64,000 nucleotides of DNA from the NCBI GenBank assembly GCA_947628305.1, contig CANQZG010000005.1, positions 124,001 to 188,000 of the forward strand. The letters are read 5' to 3'. Below are positions 24,989-32,665 of this stretch, in pieces. Made by a program: the position numbers and the translations under genes. Each line of letters begins with the position of its first letter. Within the stretch, counting starts at the first letter, position 1. This DNA is from an uncultured Muribaculaceae bacterium. GTDB lineage: Bacteria > Bacteroidota > Bacteroidia > Bacteroidales > Muribaculaceae. The notes under the pieces are model-generated. The model had not been told where the DNA came from. It worked only from the letters and a program-made list of their open reading frames with translations, and made no database searches.

Positions 24989-26695
24989 TCACCGCTTGTG
25001 CACACTGAACAGCTGCACACACATCAACATCGTTATCACACCGTCGATTTTCTGCGTATGCTTGCGCTTCACCGGCTTACAGTTGTCCAATCTGTCAAAG
25101 TCCAGCACAGCATTCCCGAAACAATACTGGTTTATAGGATTGTCATTGATGAAAATCCTGCCCGTCTTGACACCGTGCTCAAACATCTCGACAGGCGCGG
25201 TGAAATAACCGTAGGTCTGACGCACCGGCACAAGCACACGGCGCGCCCCCGCCGCCCCCAGCATATTCACCACCTCCTTAGACTTCCAGGGGTCATAACC
25301 TATGTTCAATATCTTTACCGCCTTGTTCAATCCCAGTATATAATCCACAATCACACGGTAGTCTATCACATCACCCTCCGTCAATGTGAGGTAACCACCC
25401 TCGGCCCATCTCCTGTAAAGAGTCTCGTTGGGATGACCCGGCAACGCGCCCCTCGGGAAAAAGTAGGCCGTGTGAAAACGGAAACTGTGGGTCGGCTTGT
25501 CATAGATACCCACCGACACCGCCGAGAAGTCATCGCTCTCCGACAGGTCAATCGCCACCATCGCGTCAGGCCGCCCCTCTATCCCGCCGAGGTGCATCGG
25601 TATCGAAATCTTCTTGGCGAGCGTGCTGCCTATCCATCCCTTCATCTGATTCTCGGCATACACATTCAACAGCTTAGTCCTGAAAGCGAGCATCGCGTCC
25701 GCCCCGTTACGGACAGCGTTCTTGTACTCCTGCCTGTAGAACTCCATCCCCACCGTCACGCCTATATGCGGATGAACCTTGCGCCATGTCGCCTCGTCAT
25801 CCTCCGCGTCACCAAGGTCAGGCTCGAATATATGAGCGAACACACTGTCATCCTCAAAGTCCCCAAGCAACAGCCCCTTATACCCCTGTAACATACTGTA
25901 GAACGGCCCGTCAAACACATCGCTCGCCGTGGTGATTATCACCGTCAACGGATTTTCACGCACACCCATCGACGTGGTCAGCACCGTCAACAGACCGTTG
26001 TCCCGCGCCTGACTGAACTCATCCATTATCACCGTCGAGGCATTCAACCCGTCCTTGGTACGGGCATTGGCCGTCAGACACTGCGCCAACGCCGTGCGGT
26101 CCTTGCGACGGCTCTTTATCGTCTGCTCGTTCACCGTGTAACGCCGCCCGGTCGGGTCAAGCCTACGCACACACCCGCGTATCACATCGAAGCATTTCTT
26201 GGCCTGGTCGTTACTGTTCGCCCCGGTGTAACTCTCGGCGTTCGCATCGCCATACAGCAAGTCATCCACGACCAACGCCGCGCTCGATGTCGTCTTGCTG
26301 AACTTCCTCGGCACATACAGGCACGCTTCCCTGACGACACGCCTCCCGTTGTCCCAAAAACCATATATGGACGCAAACTGAAACGCCTGTACCGGCGTGA
26401 GCCTGTATTTCTGCAACCCATGCTTCCCAGGGAAATACAGATTCTCATACAGCGTGAAAAACCTACGCACCTCGCCCGCGTTGACCCCGTATCGGTCAGC
26501 CAGCATCAAAAAACGCTTGACCGCCAGCTGCTCCCATAGGTTATGGCCGTCAGCATCGCCCGCCACCTCCGACACATACTCCACAAGCCGCCCGTCAACC
26601 TCACCGAGCCTATAGTCACCCACCGACACACCCGCCAGCCATGACGACACATCATCCTTGGCCTGTAACAGCCTCGCCTTCTCCTCCTCCGTCAT
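24989..26695 (-). CDS. Terminase large subunit
   Basis: 568 residues; ATPase and nuclease that packages DNA. Features seen: a P-loop-like ATPase motif in VPRKFSKTTSSAALVVDD (about 130-145), Walker B with catalytic Glu in STVIMDEFSQ (about 220), a coupling motif after TVIITTASDVFDG, and the RNase H-like nuclease first Asp in AIDLSESDDFSAV (about 385). This is the Terminase_1/HK97-like group. It lies just downstream of the P27-type small subunit with a GGAATTA repeat in the gap. Confidence 0.93.
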   Translation of the reverse strand: MTEEEKARLLQAKDDVSSWLAGVSVGDYRLGEVDGRLVEYVSEVAGDADGHNLWEQLAVKRFLMLADRYGVNAGEVRRFFTLYENLYFPGKHGLQKYRLTPVQAFQFASIYGFWDNGRRVVREACLYVPRKFSKTTSSAALVVDDLLYGDANAESYTGANSNDQAKKCFDVIRGCVRRLDPTGRRYTVNEQTIKSRRKDRTALAQCLTANARTKDGLNASTVIMDEFSQARDNGLLTVLTTSMGVRENPLTVIITTASDVFDGPFYSMLQGYKGLLLGDFEDDSVFAHIFEPDLGDAEDDEATWRKVHPHIGVTVGMEFYRQEYKNAVRNGADAMLAFRTKLLNVYAENQMKGWIGSTLAKKISIPMHLGGIEGRPDAMVAIDLSESDDFSAVSVGIYDKPTHSFRFHTAYFFPRGALPGHPNETLYRRWAEGGYLTLTEGDVIDYRVIVDYILGLNKAVKILNIGYDPWKSKEVVNMLGAAGARRVLVPVRQTYGYFTAPVEMFEHGVKTGRIFINDNPINQYCFGNAVLDFDRLDNCKPVKRKHTQKIDGVITMLMCVQLFSVHKR

Positions 26696-26698
26696 CCC

Positions 26699-26722
26699 CT
26701 AATTCCCAATTCCTAATTCCTT
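26699..26722. repeat. GGAATTA-type junction repeat
   Basis: CTAATTCCCAATTCCTAATT on the plus strand between small and large terminase genes, overlapping the 3' end of the small terminase gene. Confidence 0.75.
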
Positions 26723-27093
26723 TTAACCACAGCGGCACCCCTGCCACCGGCATTCCTCACCTTCTTGGTCAACTCTATCAGCGGGTCATCGTCATCAGTC
26801 CCCGTCAACTCCTCTGCCGTCAGACCCAACGCCTTCATCTGCCGGGTGACGCTGTCCTGCGCGTCCTTCTGTATCTTGAACACAGGATGCGGGGCAAGGG
26901 TCTCGTTACCATAACGCGATGTCACCTCAATCGTCGTGCATTCCAGCTCATCTATCTCGTCATTCGCCAGGTCGAGCGTCCGCAACGCACCCGCCAGCGA
27001 CAGCACCTGCGCCCCAAGTCCCTTGCTGTACTTCCCGGCCGCCTTCAACGCCCGCTCAATGTCCTTTTTGTATTCCTTAACCTTTTTCGCCAT
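26713..27093 (-). CDS. Terminase small subunit, P27 family
   Basis: 126 residues; the DNA-recognition partner of the large terminase. The pattern YKKDIERALKAAGKYSKGLG, then LSLAGALRTLDLANDEIDEL and HPVFKIQKDAQDSVTRQMKA, then LGLTAEEL, is that of P27-type subunits. It follows the HNH gene, as in many phages where HNH, small and large terminase are adjacent. Confidence 0.88.
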   Translation of the reverse strand: MAKKVKEYKKDIERALKAAGKYSKGLGAQVLSLAGALRTLDLANDEIDELECTTIEVTSRYGNETLAPHPVFKIQKDAQDSVTRQMKALGLTAEELTGTDDDDPLIELTKKVRNAGGRGAAVVKRN

Positions 27094-27254
27094 ATTTCGT
27101 TAAAATTTATATATCCCCATTAATTTTTATTTGCCATATTCTGTTAAAATTCCTATATTTGCTTAAATTGAAAAAGACCATCCCGCACAAAAATGGGTGC
27201 AGCTGGGGTATGCGTGATGTACACCCCGTTTCAAAAAACACCCCCCAGGGTCGC
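27094..27254 (-). other. Intergenic region with a duplicated translation start
   Basis: About 160 bp between the HNH and small terminase genes. The sequence around the small-terminase start (plus strand GCCATATTTCGTTAAAATTT) is repeated 43 bp upstream as GCCATATTCTGTTAAAATTC, each with an in-place ATG GC. The upstream copy opens a five-codon ORF, M-A-N-K-N-stop. On the same strand a 7-bp hairpin, GGGGTGT with ATACCCC, lies behind the HNH gene. No further gene is seen. Confidence 0.55.
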
Positions 27255-27593
27255 CTATCCATCATTGAAAAATCTGTTTATGACAGCGTCAACGACCTCT
27301 GCATTACGTCGGCGAGCGGCTTCCTTGCCACTACGGCCCATCTCGGTATGCACCTTGACATGGCAGTCATGGCACAGCGCACACAGATTACCGGGGTCAT
27401 ACATCAACCTATGCTTCTCGGCATAGTCAACCCCATATTCCACCGGGCGACGATGATGCACCTCGCTCGCAGGGGTTATATAACCCTCATCATAACATCT
27501 CTCACACAGAGGATGAGCCGTGAGTACACTACGGCGCAGCTTACGCCAACGCCCCGTGTTTATAAGTTTCCTATAATCCTTGTCCTTTGCCAT
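27255..27593 (-). CDS. HNH endonuclease
   Basis: 112 residues. Zinc-binding cysteines in HPLCERCYDEG and NLCALCHDCHVKVH frame the HNH core with EVHHRRPVEYG (catalytic His pair). Such proteins beside terminases take part in DNA packaging cleavage in HK97-like phages. It lies at the start of the packaging module, after the methyltransferase gene. Confidence 0.92.
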   Translation of the reverse strand: MAKDKDYRKLINTGRWRKLRRSVLTAHPLCERCYDEGYITPASEVHHRRPVEYGVDYAEKHRLMYDPGNLCALCHDCHVKVHTEMGRSGKEAARRRNAEVVDAVINRFFNDG

Positions 27594-27637
27594 ATATCCA
27601 ATAATTTTTTATCATTAATTCATTTTAACATCTTTAG

Positions 27638-28636
27638 CTATTTTGGCAGAAAGCTAAAGATGTGTTTGATAACCTCGACCGTCCAGCCGTTGCCGAGCAT
27701 GGCGTAGGCCTGGGTGTCGCTGCATCCCCATCTGTACCAGTCGGGGATTGTCTGTAGGCGGGCCCATTCCCCGGGCGTCAGACGGCGGACGAGTCCATCG
27801 CGGACGACTATGTTCTGTCCGCTGCCGTCGTTACGTGCCCGGTTGGTCAGACAGGCTGCTTTCCCGCTTTTTATCTCGCGGAAGCCATCACGTCGCAACT
27901 GCCCTGATATGCATACAACATCGCTGACTCCACGACCTCCGACTTTTAACGTACAAGATTTTTGGTAAGGACTACGAATATCTATGCCGAAGCCGTTGCC
28001 CGATTGCTCGTTTCGTTCTTTGTGAAGAAGCATGTTGTGTAACACCTTATCAGAAACATAGTATTTCTTATTAACCTCATCCTCCAGTATGTCACGCAGT
28101 AACAATCCCCTGTCCTTTGGCTGCGGGATGTCGGTCTTAGTTTCAAACAGTCCGTCGGGGGCGGTACGGATGTTGCTCCAGTAGAGCCTGACGCGGTTCT
28201 GTGCCGACACGAGAGCGGAGTTTATCATCACGGGGTTCAATCCGAGCGTGTCGCTGATGACACGTTCATGCTCGCGCTTCATGCGGACGTTCTCGAACAT
28301 AAACTTCACGTCTGGGTTGATTTCGCGGCACTCCTTGAGGACGCGCACAAACTCGAAGAACAGGGCCGAACGCGGGTCGTTGAAGTTGAGCCGTTTGCCC
28401 GCGAAGCTGAACCCTTGGCATGGTGAACCGCCAATCAAGAGGTCTATCCTCGGCAAATCCGTTGCGTGAACGTCGCGCACATCGCCAAGCTGGACTGTGT
28501 CAGGGAAATTAAGCTGCGTCTGCCTGATGGCATGCCGGTTGATTTCCGAGGCATAGTAGCGGTCAACCTTGATGCCGAGTTCCCGCAGGGCAATCTGTCC
28601 GCAACTCATCCCGTCAAAAAGCGATAGAACTGTCAT
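27638..28636 (-). CDS. DNA (cytosine-5-)-methyltransferase
   Basis: 332 residues. Motif I FDGMSCGQIAL, motif IV with the catalytic Cys GGSPCQGFSFAG (about residue 72), motif VI FENVRM (about 112), motif VIII QNRVRLYW (about 148), and motif X AMLGNGWTVEVIKHIF at the C-terminus are all present, so it should be active. The variable target region is short. No cognate restriction gene is near, so it is an orphan phage methylase that probably shields phage DNA from host restriction (inference). Confidence 0.95.
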   Translation of the reverse strand: MTVLSLFDGMSCGQIALRELGIKVDRYYASEINRHAIRQTQLNFPDTVQLGDVRDVHATDLPRIDLLIGGSPCQGFSFAGKRLNFNDPRSALFFEFVRVLKECREINPDVKFMFENVRMKREHERVISDTLGLNPVMINSALVSAQNRVRLYWSNIRTAPDGLFETKTDIPQPKDRGLLLRDILEDEVNKKYYVSDKVLHNMLLHKERNEQSGNGFGIDIRSPYQKSCTLKVGGRGVSDVVCISGQLRRDGFREIKSGKAACLTNRARNDGSGQNIVVRDGLVRRLTPGEWARLQTIPDWYRWGCSDTQAYAMLGNGWTVEVIKHIFSFLPK

Positions 28637-28655
28637 TTCAATTCCACGGTGTTAA

Positions 28656-28889
28656 TCATGAATAATTTTCAATATCGGACTTATATTTACTCGGGAAGTA
28701 TTTCCTTATCTTCTGCCCAAGTTCACTTTTGTCCCCGGCTTCCTCCTCCACGTTGAAGTCGAGGTCGTAGGGAAGATAACGATGTCCGTCGCCATCCTCG
28801 TAGTATCGCTGATTGTCCGAGGGGTCATCCATGCGGAACATGGGCGTTACCTCAATCACCTTGCCGTCTGATTTTCTGATTGCTTTCAT
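28656..28889 (-). CDS. Small hypothetical phage protein
   Basis: Not recognised. 77 residues: a basic N-terminal beta strand pair (MKAIRKSDGKVIEVTP), an acidic middle (DDPSDNQRYYEDGDGHRYLP), and a basic C-terminal tail. It starts 3 bp after the ASCH gene stop and is part of the same leftward early operon. Confidence 0.65.
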   Translation of the reverse strand: MKAIRKSDGKVIEVTPMFRMDDPSDNQRYYEDGDGHRYLPYDLDFNVEEEAGDKSELGQKIRKYFPSKYKSDIENYS

Positions 28890-28892
28890 AGT

Positions 28893-29516
28893 TTATTCTT
28901 TTACAAGTTCAAAGTCATAGACAAAGACGTATGGATTTGACTCCCATGTGCCTTTGCCCGAAATCTTGTCTATCAAGGCGGCGTAGGTTTCGCGGAGAGT
29001 GTTGCCCGTCAAGTAGGATATTTTGCCCGATTTATGGAAGATGGGGACACGGTACAAGTCTTTACACTCCTTAACTTTCTCCACACCCTCAGCCAAGCAA
29101 TCAGATTCGCTAATGTCGTTCAGCCGCTCCACCCGCACGTTGGTGATGTGGATGCGGTTTTTGCAAGCGTCCGCCCGGACAAACATTTTATTTCCCCAAC
29201 CAGGAGCAAATCTTGTTTTGACATAGCCGCCTATGCCATTTGCTTCCATAAGCGGTTCTTCGGGGTCATATCCACAATCCTCGTAGCTCTGCGCCACGGC
29301 AACGACCTCGCCGAGCTTGTAGGGAAGTTTGAGGGTGATGCAGCTTACACCTCCGTTGGCGATGATTTGAACTTCATTTCCAACTATTCCGGCTTCTATA
29401 ATCTCATCGTCAGGGTAAATAGGTTTACCTTTCATTATCCGCCTCGTCTGCGTCTTTCTCCCGTCCAGCACAGCCAGTGTCAGACCGTGGCGGTCATTGA
29501 ACATTATTTTCTTCAT
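28893..29516 (-). CDS. ASCH/PUA-like domain phage protein
   Basis: 207 residues. The N-terminus FNDRHGLTLAVLDGRKTQTR followed by RI is the hallmark of phage ASCH-like proteins (compare GxKTxTRR), a PUA-like fold expected to bind RNA or modified nucleotides. The barrel continues through GEVVAVAQSYED, IHITNVRVERLNDIS and ends NPYVFVYDFELVKE. The biochemical role is unknown. Its start overlaps the upstream stop by 4 bp (ATGA). Confidence 0.75.
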   Translation of the reverse strand: MKKIMFNDRHGLTLAVLDGRKTQTRRIMKGKPIYPDDEIIEAGIVGNEVQIIANGGVSCITLKLPYKLGEVVAVAQSYEDCGYDPEEPLMEANGIGGYVKTRFAPGWGNKMFVRADACKNRIHITNVRVERLNDISESDCLAEGVEKVKECKDLYRVPIFHKSGKISYLTGNTLRETYAALIDKISGKGTWESNPYVFVYDFELVKE

Positions 29517-29764
29517 AAATTTATTGGCTTAAGGGTTATTTCCACGGCCAGGGGTTCGTCATGCCATGTCAGGGAGGGGAACATGCCGACGGGGATTCCC
29601 GCCACACGCCCGTCCATGTCGTCAGGCTCAAGCCATACGCCGCCGCTGTACTCGACCTCCCTCACAGGCTTGTCGCCGGTGAACAACGCCAGGTAGCCAT
29701 CGCTGTCACGCGCCACCCAGCCTGTCGTATGTCGGGACGGGTCGTTATTGTTTTTTTCGCTCAT
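29513..29764 (-). CDS. Small hypothetical phage protein
   Basis: Not recognised. 83 residues, with GWVARDSDGYLALFTGDKPV and VWLEPDDMDGRVAGIPVGMF, a small beta-rich protein common in Bacteroides phages. Both ends overlap neighbours by 4 bp (ATGA), which supports its being translated. Confidence 0.7.
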   Translation of the reverse strand: MSEKNNNDPSRHTTGWVARDSDGYLALFTGDKPVREVEYSGGVWLEPDDMDGRVAGIPVGMFPSLTWHDEPLAVEITLKPINL

Positions 29765-30732
29765 TTTGTATCGGTTTTAGGATTGGTTTCAGTCTTGATT
29801 TGCTCGCGCACCGAGGCCGAGGGGTCGATGCCGCGCTCTCGGCAGTAGAGTTCGTATCCGCTCACCACGCCCTCGCGTCGCAAAAGTTCGTGGTAACGCC
29901 GGGTCTCGGCATCCCGCTCGCGGCGTTCGGCCTCGCGCTCGGCGCGGTATTGCTCGGCGCGCTCCACGGCTGTCGCCGATGCTGCCACGGGGGAGGCGCG
30001 GGAAGCCATCGCCTTTCGGCGCACATGCGAGATGAGGTTGGAAGCCGCATCGCTGTAGTCGCGGTGAGTCCGGGCCGACGTGTCCCACTCGGCGATGACA
30101 GCCGAGGCGAGCCGACGGAACGTGCCGTCGTCAACGCCGATATCGGCGCACACGCTGCGGTAAGACTCGGCGGGGGTCTCTGAAAAGAATTTTTCCAGGA
30201 ATCCCTCGCGCGCGATAAACGCGATAGCGTTTTCTTTTTCTTTACTTTTCTTTACTTTACTTTTCTTGGCATCGGTTTCCGATGCGTTTGCTATGCGTTT
30301 GGCATCCGTTTGGGATGCGTTTGGCATATTTTCGGAACTTTCAACCAGTTTTTCGCCGTTATTACCCCAACGGCGCGCCGCACCCTTTTTGGCCGCCTCG
30401 GAACGCTGTCTGCTCACGCCGTCCTTGATTTCCATGCGTCCCTTGAGGCTCTCGGAGTAGAAGCACTCACCGTCATCGGTGAAGGCGAATAACCCGAAAT
30501 CCTCAACGACCGATTTAACAAGGGACGCGTCAACGCGAAGGTCAAAGGCTATCATGTTGTAATCTTTGACACTCGTGTAGTCGCTCTCCTCCCTTAGCCG
30601 TTCAAGGACCATGAAATAGACGCCGTAGCCGGCGGCGCCATGACGCATGCGAAGCTGTATGAGCCTGGCGGAGTTGCGCGCGTTGGAGTCGTGCGGGAAA
30701 TAACTCGTTGTCTGTTTCTGTCGCGGGGACAT
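29761..30732 (-). CDS. DUF4373 (Lin1244/Lin1753-like) replication-associated protein
   Basis: 323 residues. The N-terminal winged-helix-like domain (YFPHDSNARNSARLIQLRMR, GAAGYGVYFMVLERLREESD, SLVKSVVEDFGLFAF) is the Lin1244/Lin1753 domain found in phage replication initiators. The middle is low-complexity and Lys/Ala-rich (ANASETDAKKSKVKKSKEKE), and the C-terminal third is helical with an Arg/Glu-rich coiled coil. No helicase motor is seen in the prophage, so replication probably uses the host helicase (inference). Confidence 0.8.
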   Translation of the reverse strand: MSPRQKQTTSYFPHDSNARNSARLIQLRMRHGAAGYGVYFMVLERLREESDYTSVKDYNMIAFDLRVDASLVKSVVEDFGLFAFTDDGECFYSESLKGRMEIKDGVSRQRSEAAKKGAARRWGNNGEKLVESSENMPNASQTDAKRIANASETDAKKSKVKKSKEKENAIAFIAREGFLEKFFSETPAESYRSVCADIGVDDGTFRRLASAVIAEWDTSARTHRDYSDAASNLISHVRRKAMASRASPVAASATAVERAEQYRAEREAERRERDAETRRYHELLRREGVVSGYELYCRERGIDPSASVREQIKTETNPKTDTK

Positions 30733-30798
30733 GGTAATGTTTTTTGGTTGCCAATATATTTCAGTTTCAGATGACGCGGCGTGCCTGATTCACGCGCG

Positions 30799-31152
30799 TC
30801 ACACCTCATGTATCCTGATACCGTGCACCCACAGCATCAGCTTGCGCTTGATGACATACTCCTTTGTGCGCACGCCCTTGGTGTCCTCCACGACGGTACG
30901 GCCCGTTGCCGTGTCGGTGTAGACGAAATCGGCCACATAGCGGCACGGGCGTTCGCCCTCCTGCGCCGGAATGAGCGTATACGGCACCTGCTCCCGGATG
31001 TCCGAGACCAACCCCGCACGCTCCATCAGGCGAAGTTCCGCCGCCCGACGCGCCTCCCTGCGCGAGGCATAACCGCCCGTGCGACGCGCCCGGTACTTGT
31101 TGCCACCGCCACCAGCCGACAGTGCCTTTAACGCTTCTATTGTCATTATCAT
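30799..31152 (-). CDS. DUF1064 family phage protein
   Basis: 117 residues. NKYRARRTGGYASRREARRA, LVSDIREQVPYTLIP, YVADFVYTD and VVEDTKG match DUF1064, which has the D...ExK arrangement of a small restriction-endonuclease-like fold. A role in recombination or Holliday-junction processing is inference from that fold. Two starts (31152 and 31146) are possible. The tRNA-like RNA lies just upstream on the same strand. Confidence 0.85.
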   Translation of the reverse strand: MIMTIEALKALSAGGGGNKYRARRTGGYASRREARRAAELRLMERAGLVSDIREQVPYTLIPAQEGERPCRYVADFVYTDTATGRTVVEDTKGVRTKEYVIKRKLMLWVHGIRIHEV

Positions 31153-31174
31153 CTCAACTATATCTTAAAATCAA

Positions 31175-31299
31175 TGGCGGGAAAGGCGGGGGTCGAACCC
31201 GCGATAGCCGGGGACATCATAAATACCCACATAAAACTGACTCATTAACCTAATTAAAACTCGTCCCCGGCCGCGCTGCCACACACGCGCCTCATTCCC
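31175..31299 (-). ncRNA. tRNA-like RNA with the anticodon arm replaced by a long stem-loop
   Basis: Reading the minus strand from 31299: acceptor GGGAATG pairs with CTTTCCC (31179-31185) in 6 of 7 positions. A D arm GCGC-GTGTGTGGCA-GCGC has the GG needed for T-loop contact. A 9-bp GC stem GCCGGGGAC/GTCCCCGGC (31263-31271 and 31207-31215) is capped by a 47-nt AT-rich loop instead of a 7-nt anticodon loop. Then come TATC, a canonical T arm GCGGG-TTCGACC-CCCGC, discriminator G and an encoded CCA (31175-31177). Position 8 is A rather than T. It lies between an HTH gene and the DUF1064 gene, with a -7 box ending 5 nt before base 1. It may be a decayed phage tRNA with an insertion, or a functional tRNA mimic. 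Confidence 0.7.
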
Positions 31300-31303
31300 A
31301 TGT

Positions 31304-31311
31304 CAAAAATA
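31304..31311 (-). promoter_or_regulatory. -7 box of the tRNA-like RNA
   Basis: TATTTTTG on the minus strand, then ACAT, then the GGG that begins the acceptor stem. The expected start is 5-7 nt after the box, at the first base of the RNA. No TTTG is found at the usual -33 distance. Confidence 0.55.
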
Positions 31312-31436
31312 GACCGGGGTGTTTCACAACGGCCCGGCCCGTCAGAAATTGAACCTATTGCGAGAATAAGTATCATTTTCAGCATTATTGAAAAGATAGT
31401 CATATAGTCATATTGTTGCTTATGCTTGCTCTTTAA

Positions 31437-31802
31437 TCATCCTCCGCCCCTGACGCGTGAGACCATCGGTGTCGGCATCTCCGACCCACCGTCGCCCCTC
31501 ATCGTCAGCACCTCCTCTATGTCGGTCGCCCTGTAGAGCACCTTCGAGCCAATCTTGACCGGGACGAGATAACCATCCTTGGCCCACCTCCACAGTGTCG
31601 AGAGTGTCACGTTAAGTGCCTTGGCCGCCTCCTCACGCGTCATCGTCGGGCGTTCGCGGTGACTCCTGACAGCCTCCTCCGTCTCCCTCTGGCACGCACG
31701 CCACATCCACGCCACCGCGTCCCTTAGGTCGGCCGCGCTGACCACCAGCATCACGCCCGGCTCGCCCGATGCAATCTTCTCCATCAATGCCGCGTCCATC
31801 AT
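31437..31802 (-). CDS. HTH (MerR/excisionase-type) DNA-binding protein
   Basis: 121 residues. The HTH_17-like core MTREEAAKALNVTLSTLWRW followed by DGYLVPVKIGSKVLYRATDI is the winged helix-turn-helix of excisionases and small phage regulators. The N-terminal 50 residues are a helical extension (MLVVSAADLRDAVAWMWRAC). It is in the early leftward operon and could be the excisionase or an early activator. Its start overlaps the previous stop (ATGA). Confidence 0.82.
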   Translation of the reverse strand: MMDAALMEKIASGEPGVMLVVSAADLRDAVAWMWRACQRETEEAVRSHRERPTMTREEAAKALNVTLSTLWRWAKDGYLVPVKIGSKVLYRATDIEEVLTMRGDGGSEMPTPMVSRVRGGG

Positions 31803-31996
31803 ATCCTGACCTCCTTTTTATCTTTAATCCTGTTATCGTTGTCCTTTTTATTGTCACCCTCATCGCCGCGTGCACTGTCACACCCGGCCACGGCCCCGTG
31901 CTCCACCCATCGGCGGTGACGGTCGCAGTAACGCCCGTTGATTCCCTCGTGGGAGTCGGCGCACGCCAGGCATCGCGCCTCACACCTCCTTGCCAT
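31799..31996 (-). CDS. Small cysteine-rich, zinc-ribbon-like phage protein
   Basis: 65 residues, not recognised. Cys at positions 5, 9, 12, 24 and 39 with His residues (ARRCEARCLACAD, RYCDRHRRWVEH) suggest a metal-binding finger, followed by a Lys/Asp-rich tail. The 4-bp overlap with the next gene and the 17-bp overlap with the previous one support translation as part of the early operon. Confidence 0.6.
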   Translation of the reverse strand: MARRCEARCLACADSHEGINGRYCDRHRRWVEHGAVAGCDSARGDEGDNKKDNDNRIKDKKEVRI

Positions 31997-32183
31997 GCCT
32001 CTGCACCCTCCCGTGACGTTTACCCTTGGGCGCGACAGTCAGCCACGCCCCCGTCAATGCCAGCGCGGCGAACCCCGCCACGGCCACCGGCGAACCTCCC
32101 GCCAGCGCACCCGTCAGCGCATACCCCGTGCCGAACATCGTCAGTCCCACGGCAATTATCCTGTTCAATGGTCGGTGTATCAT
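31980..32183 (-). CDS. Small two-helix membrane protein
   Basis: 67 residues, not recognised. Hydrophobic segments IIAVGLTMFGTGYALTGAL and VAVAGFAALALTGAWLTVA separated by a Gly-Ser turn, with a very basic tail (APKGKRHGRVQRHGKEV). Early operon; overlaps both neighbours. Confidence 0.6.
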   Translation of the reverse strand: MIHRPLNRIIAVGLTMFGTGYALTGALAGGSPVAVAGFAALALTGAWLTVAPKGKRHGRVQRHGKEV

Positions 32184-32383
32184 CGTTTCGGCACTTTAGT
32201 CAGCGTCAATGTCTTCTTGTCGTAGTCCGACACCGCCGTGAACCTGTAGCCTGAAATGTGCTGCATACGGTAGGCCAGCGTCTTTCCGCTCTCGATTGCA
32301 TACGCGTCCGCCAGTTCGAACGTCCGGGTCTCCCCCGGCTTCATCCCGCGCAACGCCTCGGTCGTCACCCTCTCCTTTTCCAT
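32180..32383 (-). CDS. Small hypothetical early protein
   Basis: 67 residues, not recognised. Looks like a compact mixed alpha/beta protein (MKPGETRTFELADAYAIESG, KTLAYRMQHISGYRFTAV, KKTLTLTKVPKR). The ATGA overlap with the following gene supports it. Confidence 0.62.
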   Translation of the reverse strand: MEKERVTTEALRGMKPGETRTFELADAYAIESGKTLAYRMQHISGYRFTAVSDYDKKTLTLTKVPKR

Positions 32384-32393
32384 ATTTTATTTT

Positions 32394-32609
32394 TTAATTC
32401 TTTAGCAGATATATCAACACATGCCCTAACAGGTTCGCGATAGAAACAACCAATGCGATTCTCGCTTGCGCTATAACCAAGATGGACTCCCTTGTCGAGA
32501 GCATGCTCCAGAGACCTCCAAATCCCTCGGAGGCGGTTTTATCATACTCGGCACGCTCCGACCTTGTCATGGCCAGAGATAAAATGAAAAAAATCAATTT
32601 AGGCATCAT
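32394..32609 (-). CDS. Small hypothetical protein with hydrophobic ends
   Basis: 71 residues, not recognised. An N-terminal hydrophobic stretch (MMPKLIFFILSLAMTRSE) and a C-terminal one (ILVIAQARIALVVSIANLLG) give two possible membrane helices, or a signal plus one helix. Real status is uncertain; spacing and strand fit the early operon. Confidence 0.5.
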   Translation of the reverse strand: MMPKLIFFILSLAMTRSERAEYDKTASEGFGGLWSMLSTRESILVIAQARIALVVSIANLLGHVLIYLLKN

Positions 32610-32665
32610 GATATATTTTAATAATTTATATTATGCAAGTTCCTCTGAAAGAATCGCCCGGCTCA

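Noticed and set aside
27159-27707. 182-codon plus-strand ORF over the HNH gene
   Set aside because: Although it follows a TATATTTG-like box, it is almost wholly antisense to the HNH gene with its zinc and HNH motifs, and the translation has no family pattern.
31175-31247. 24-codon ORF (MSQFYVGIYDVPGYRGFDPR...) starting in the loop of the tRNA-like RNA; possible tmRNA
   Set aside because: The latter half is the usual translation of a tRNA T arm, there is no tag-like resume codon arrangement, and tmRNA acceptor and pseudoknot features are missing.
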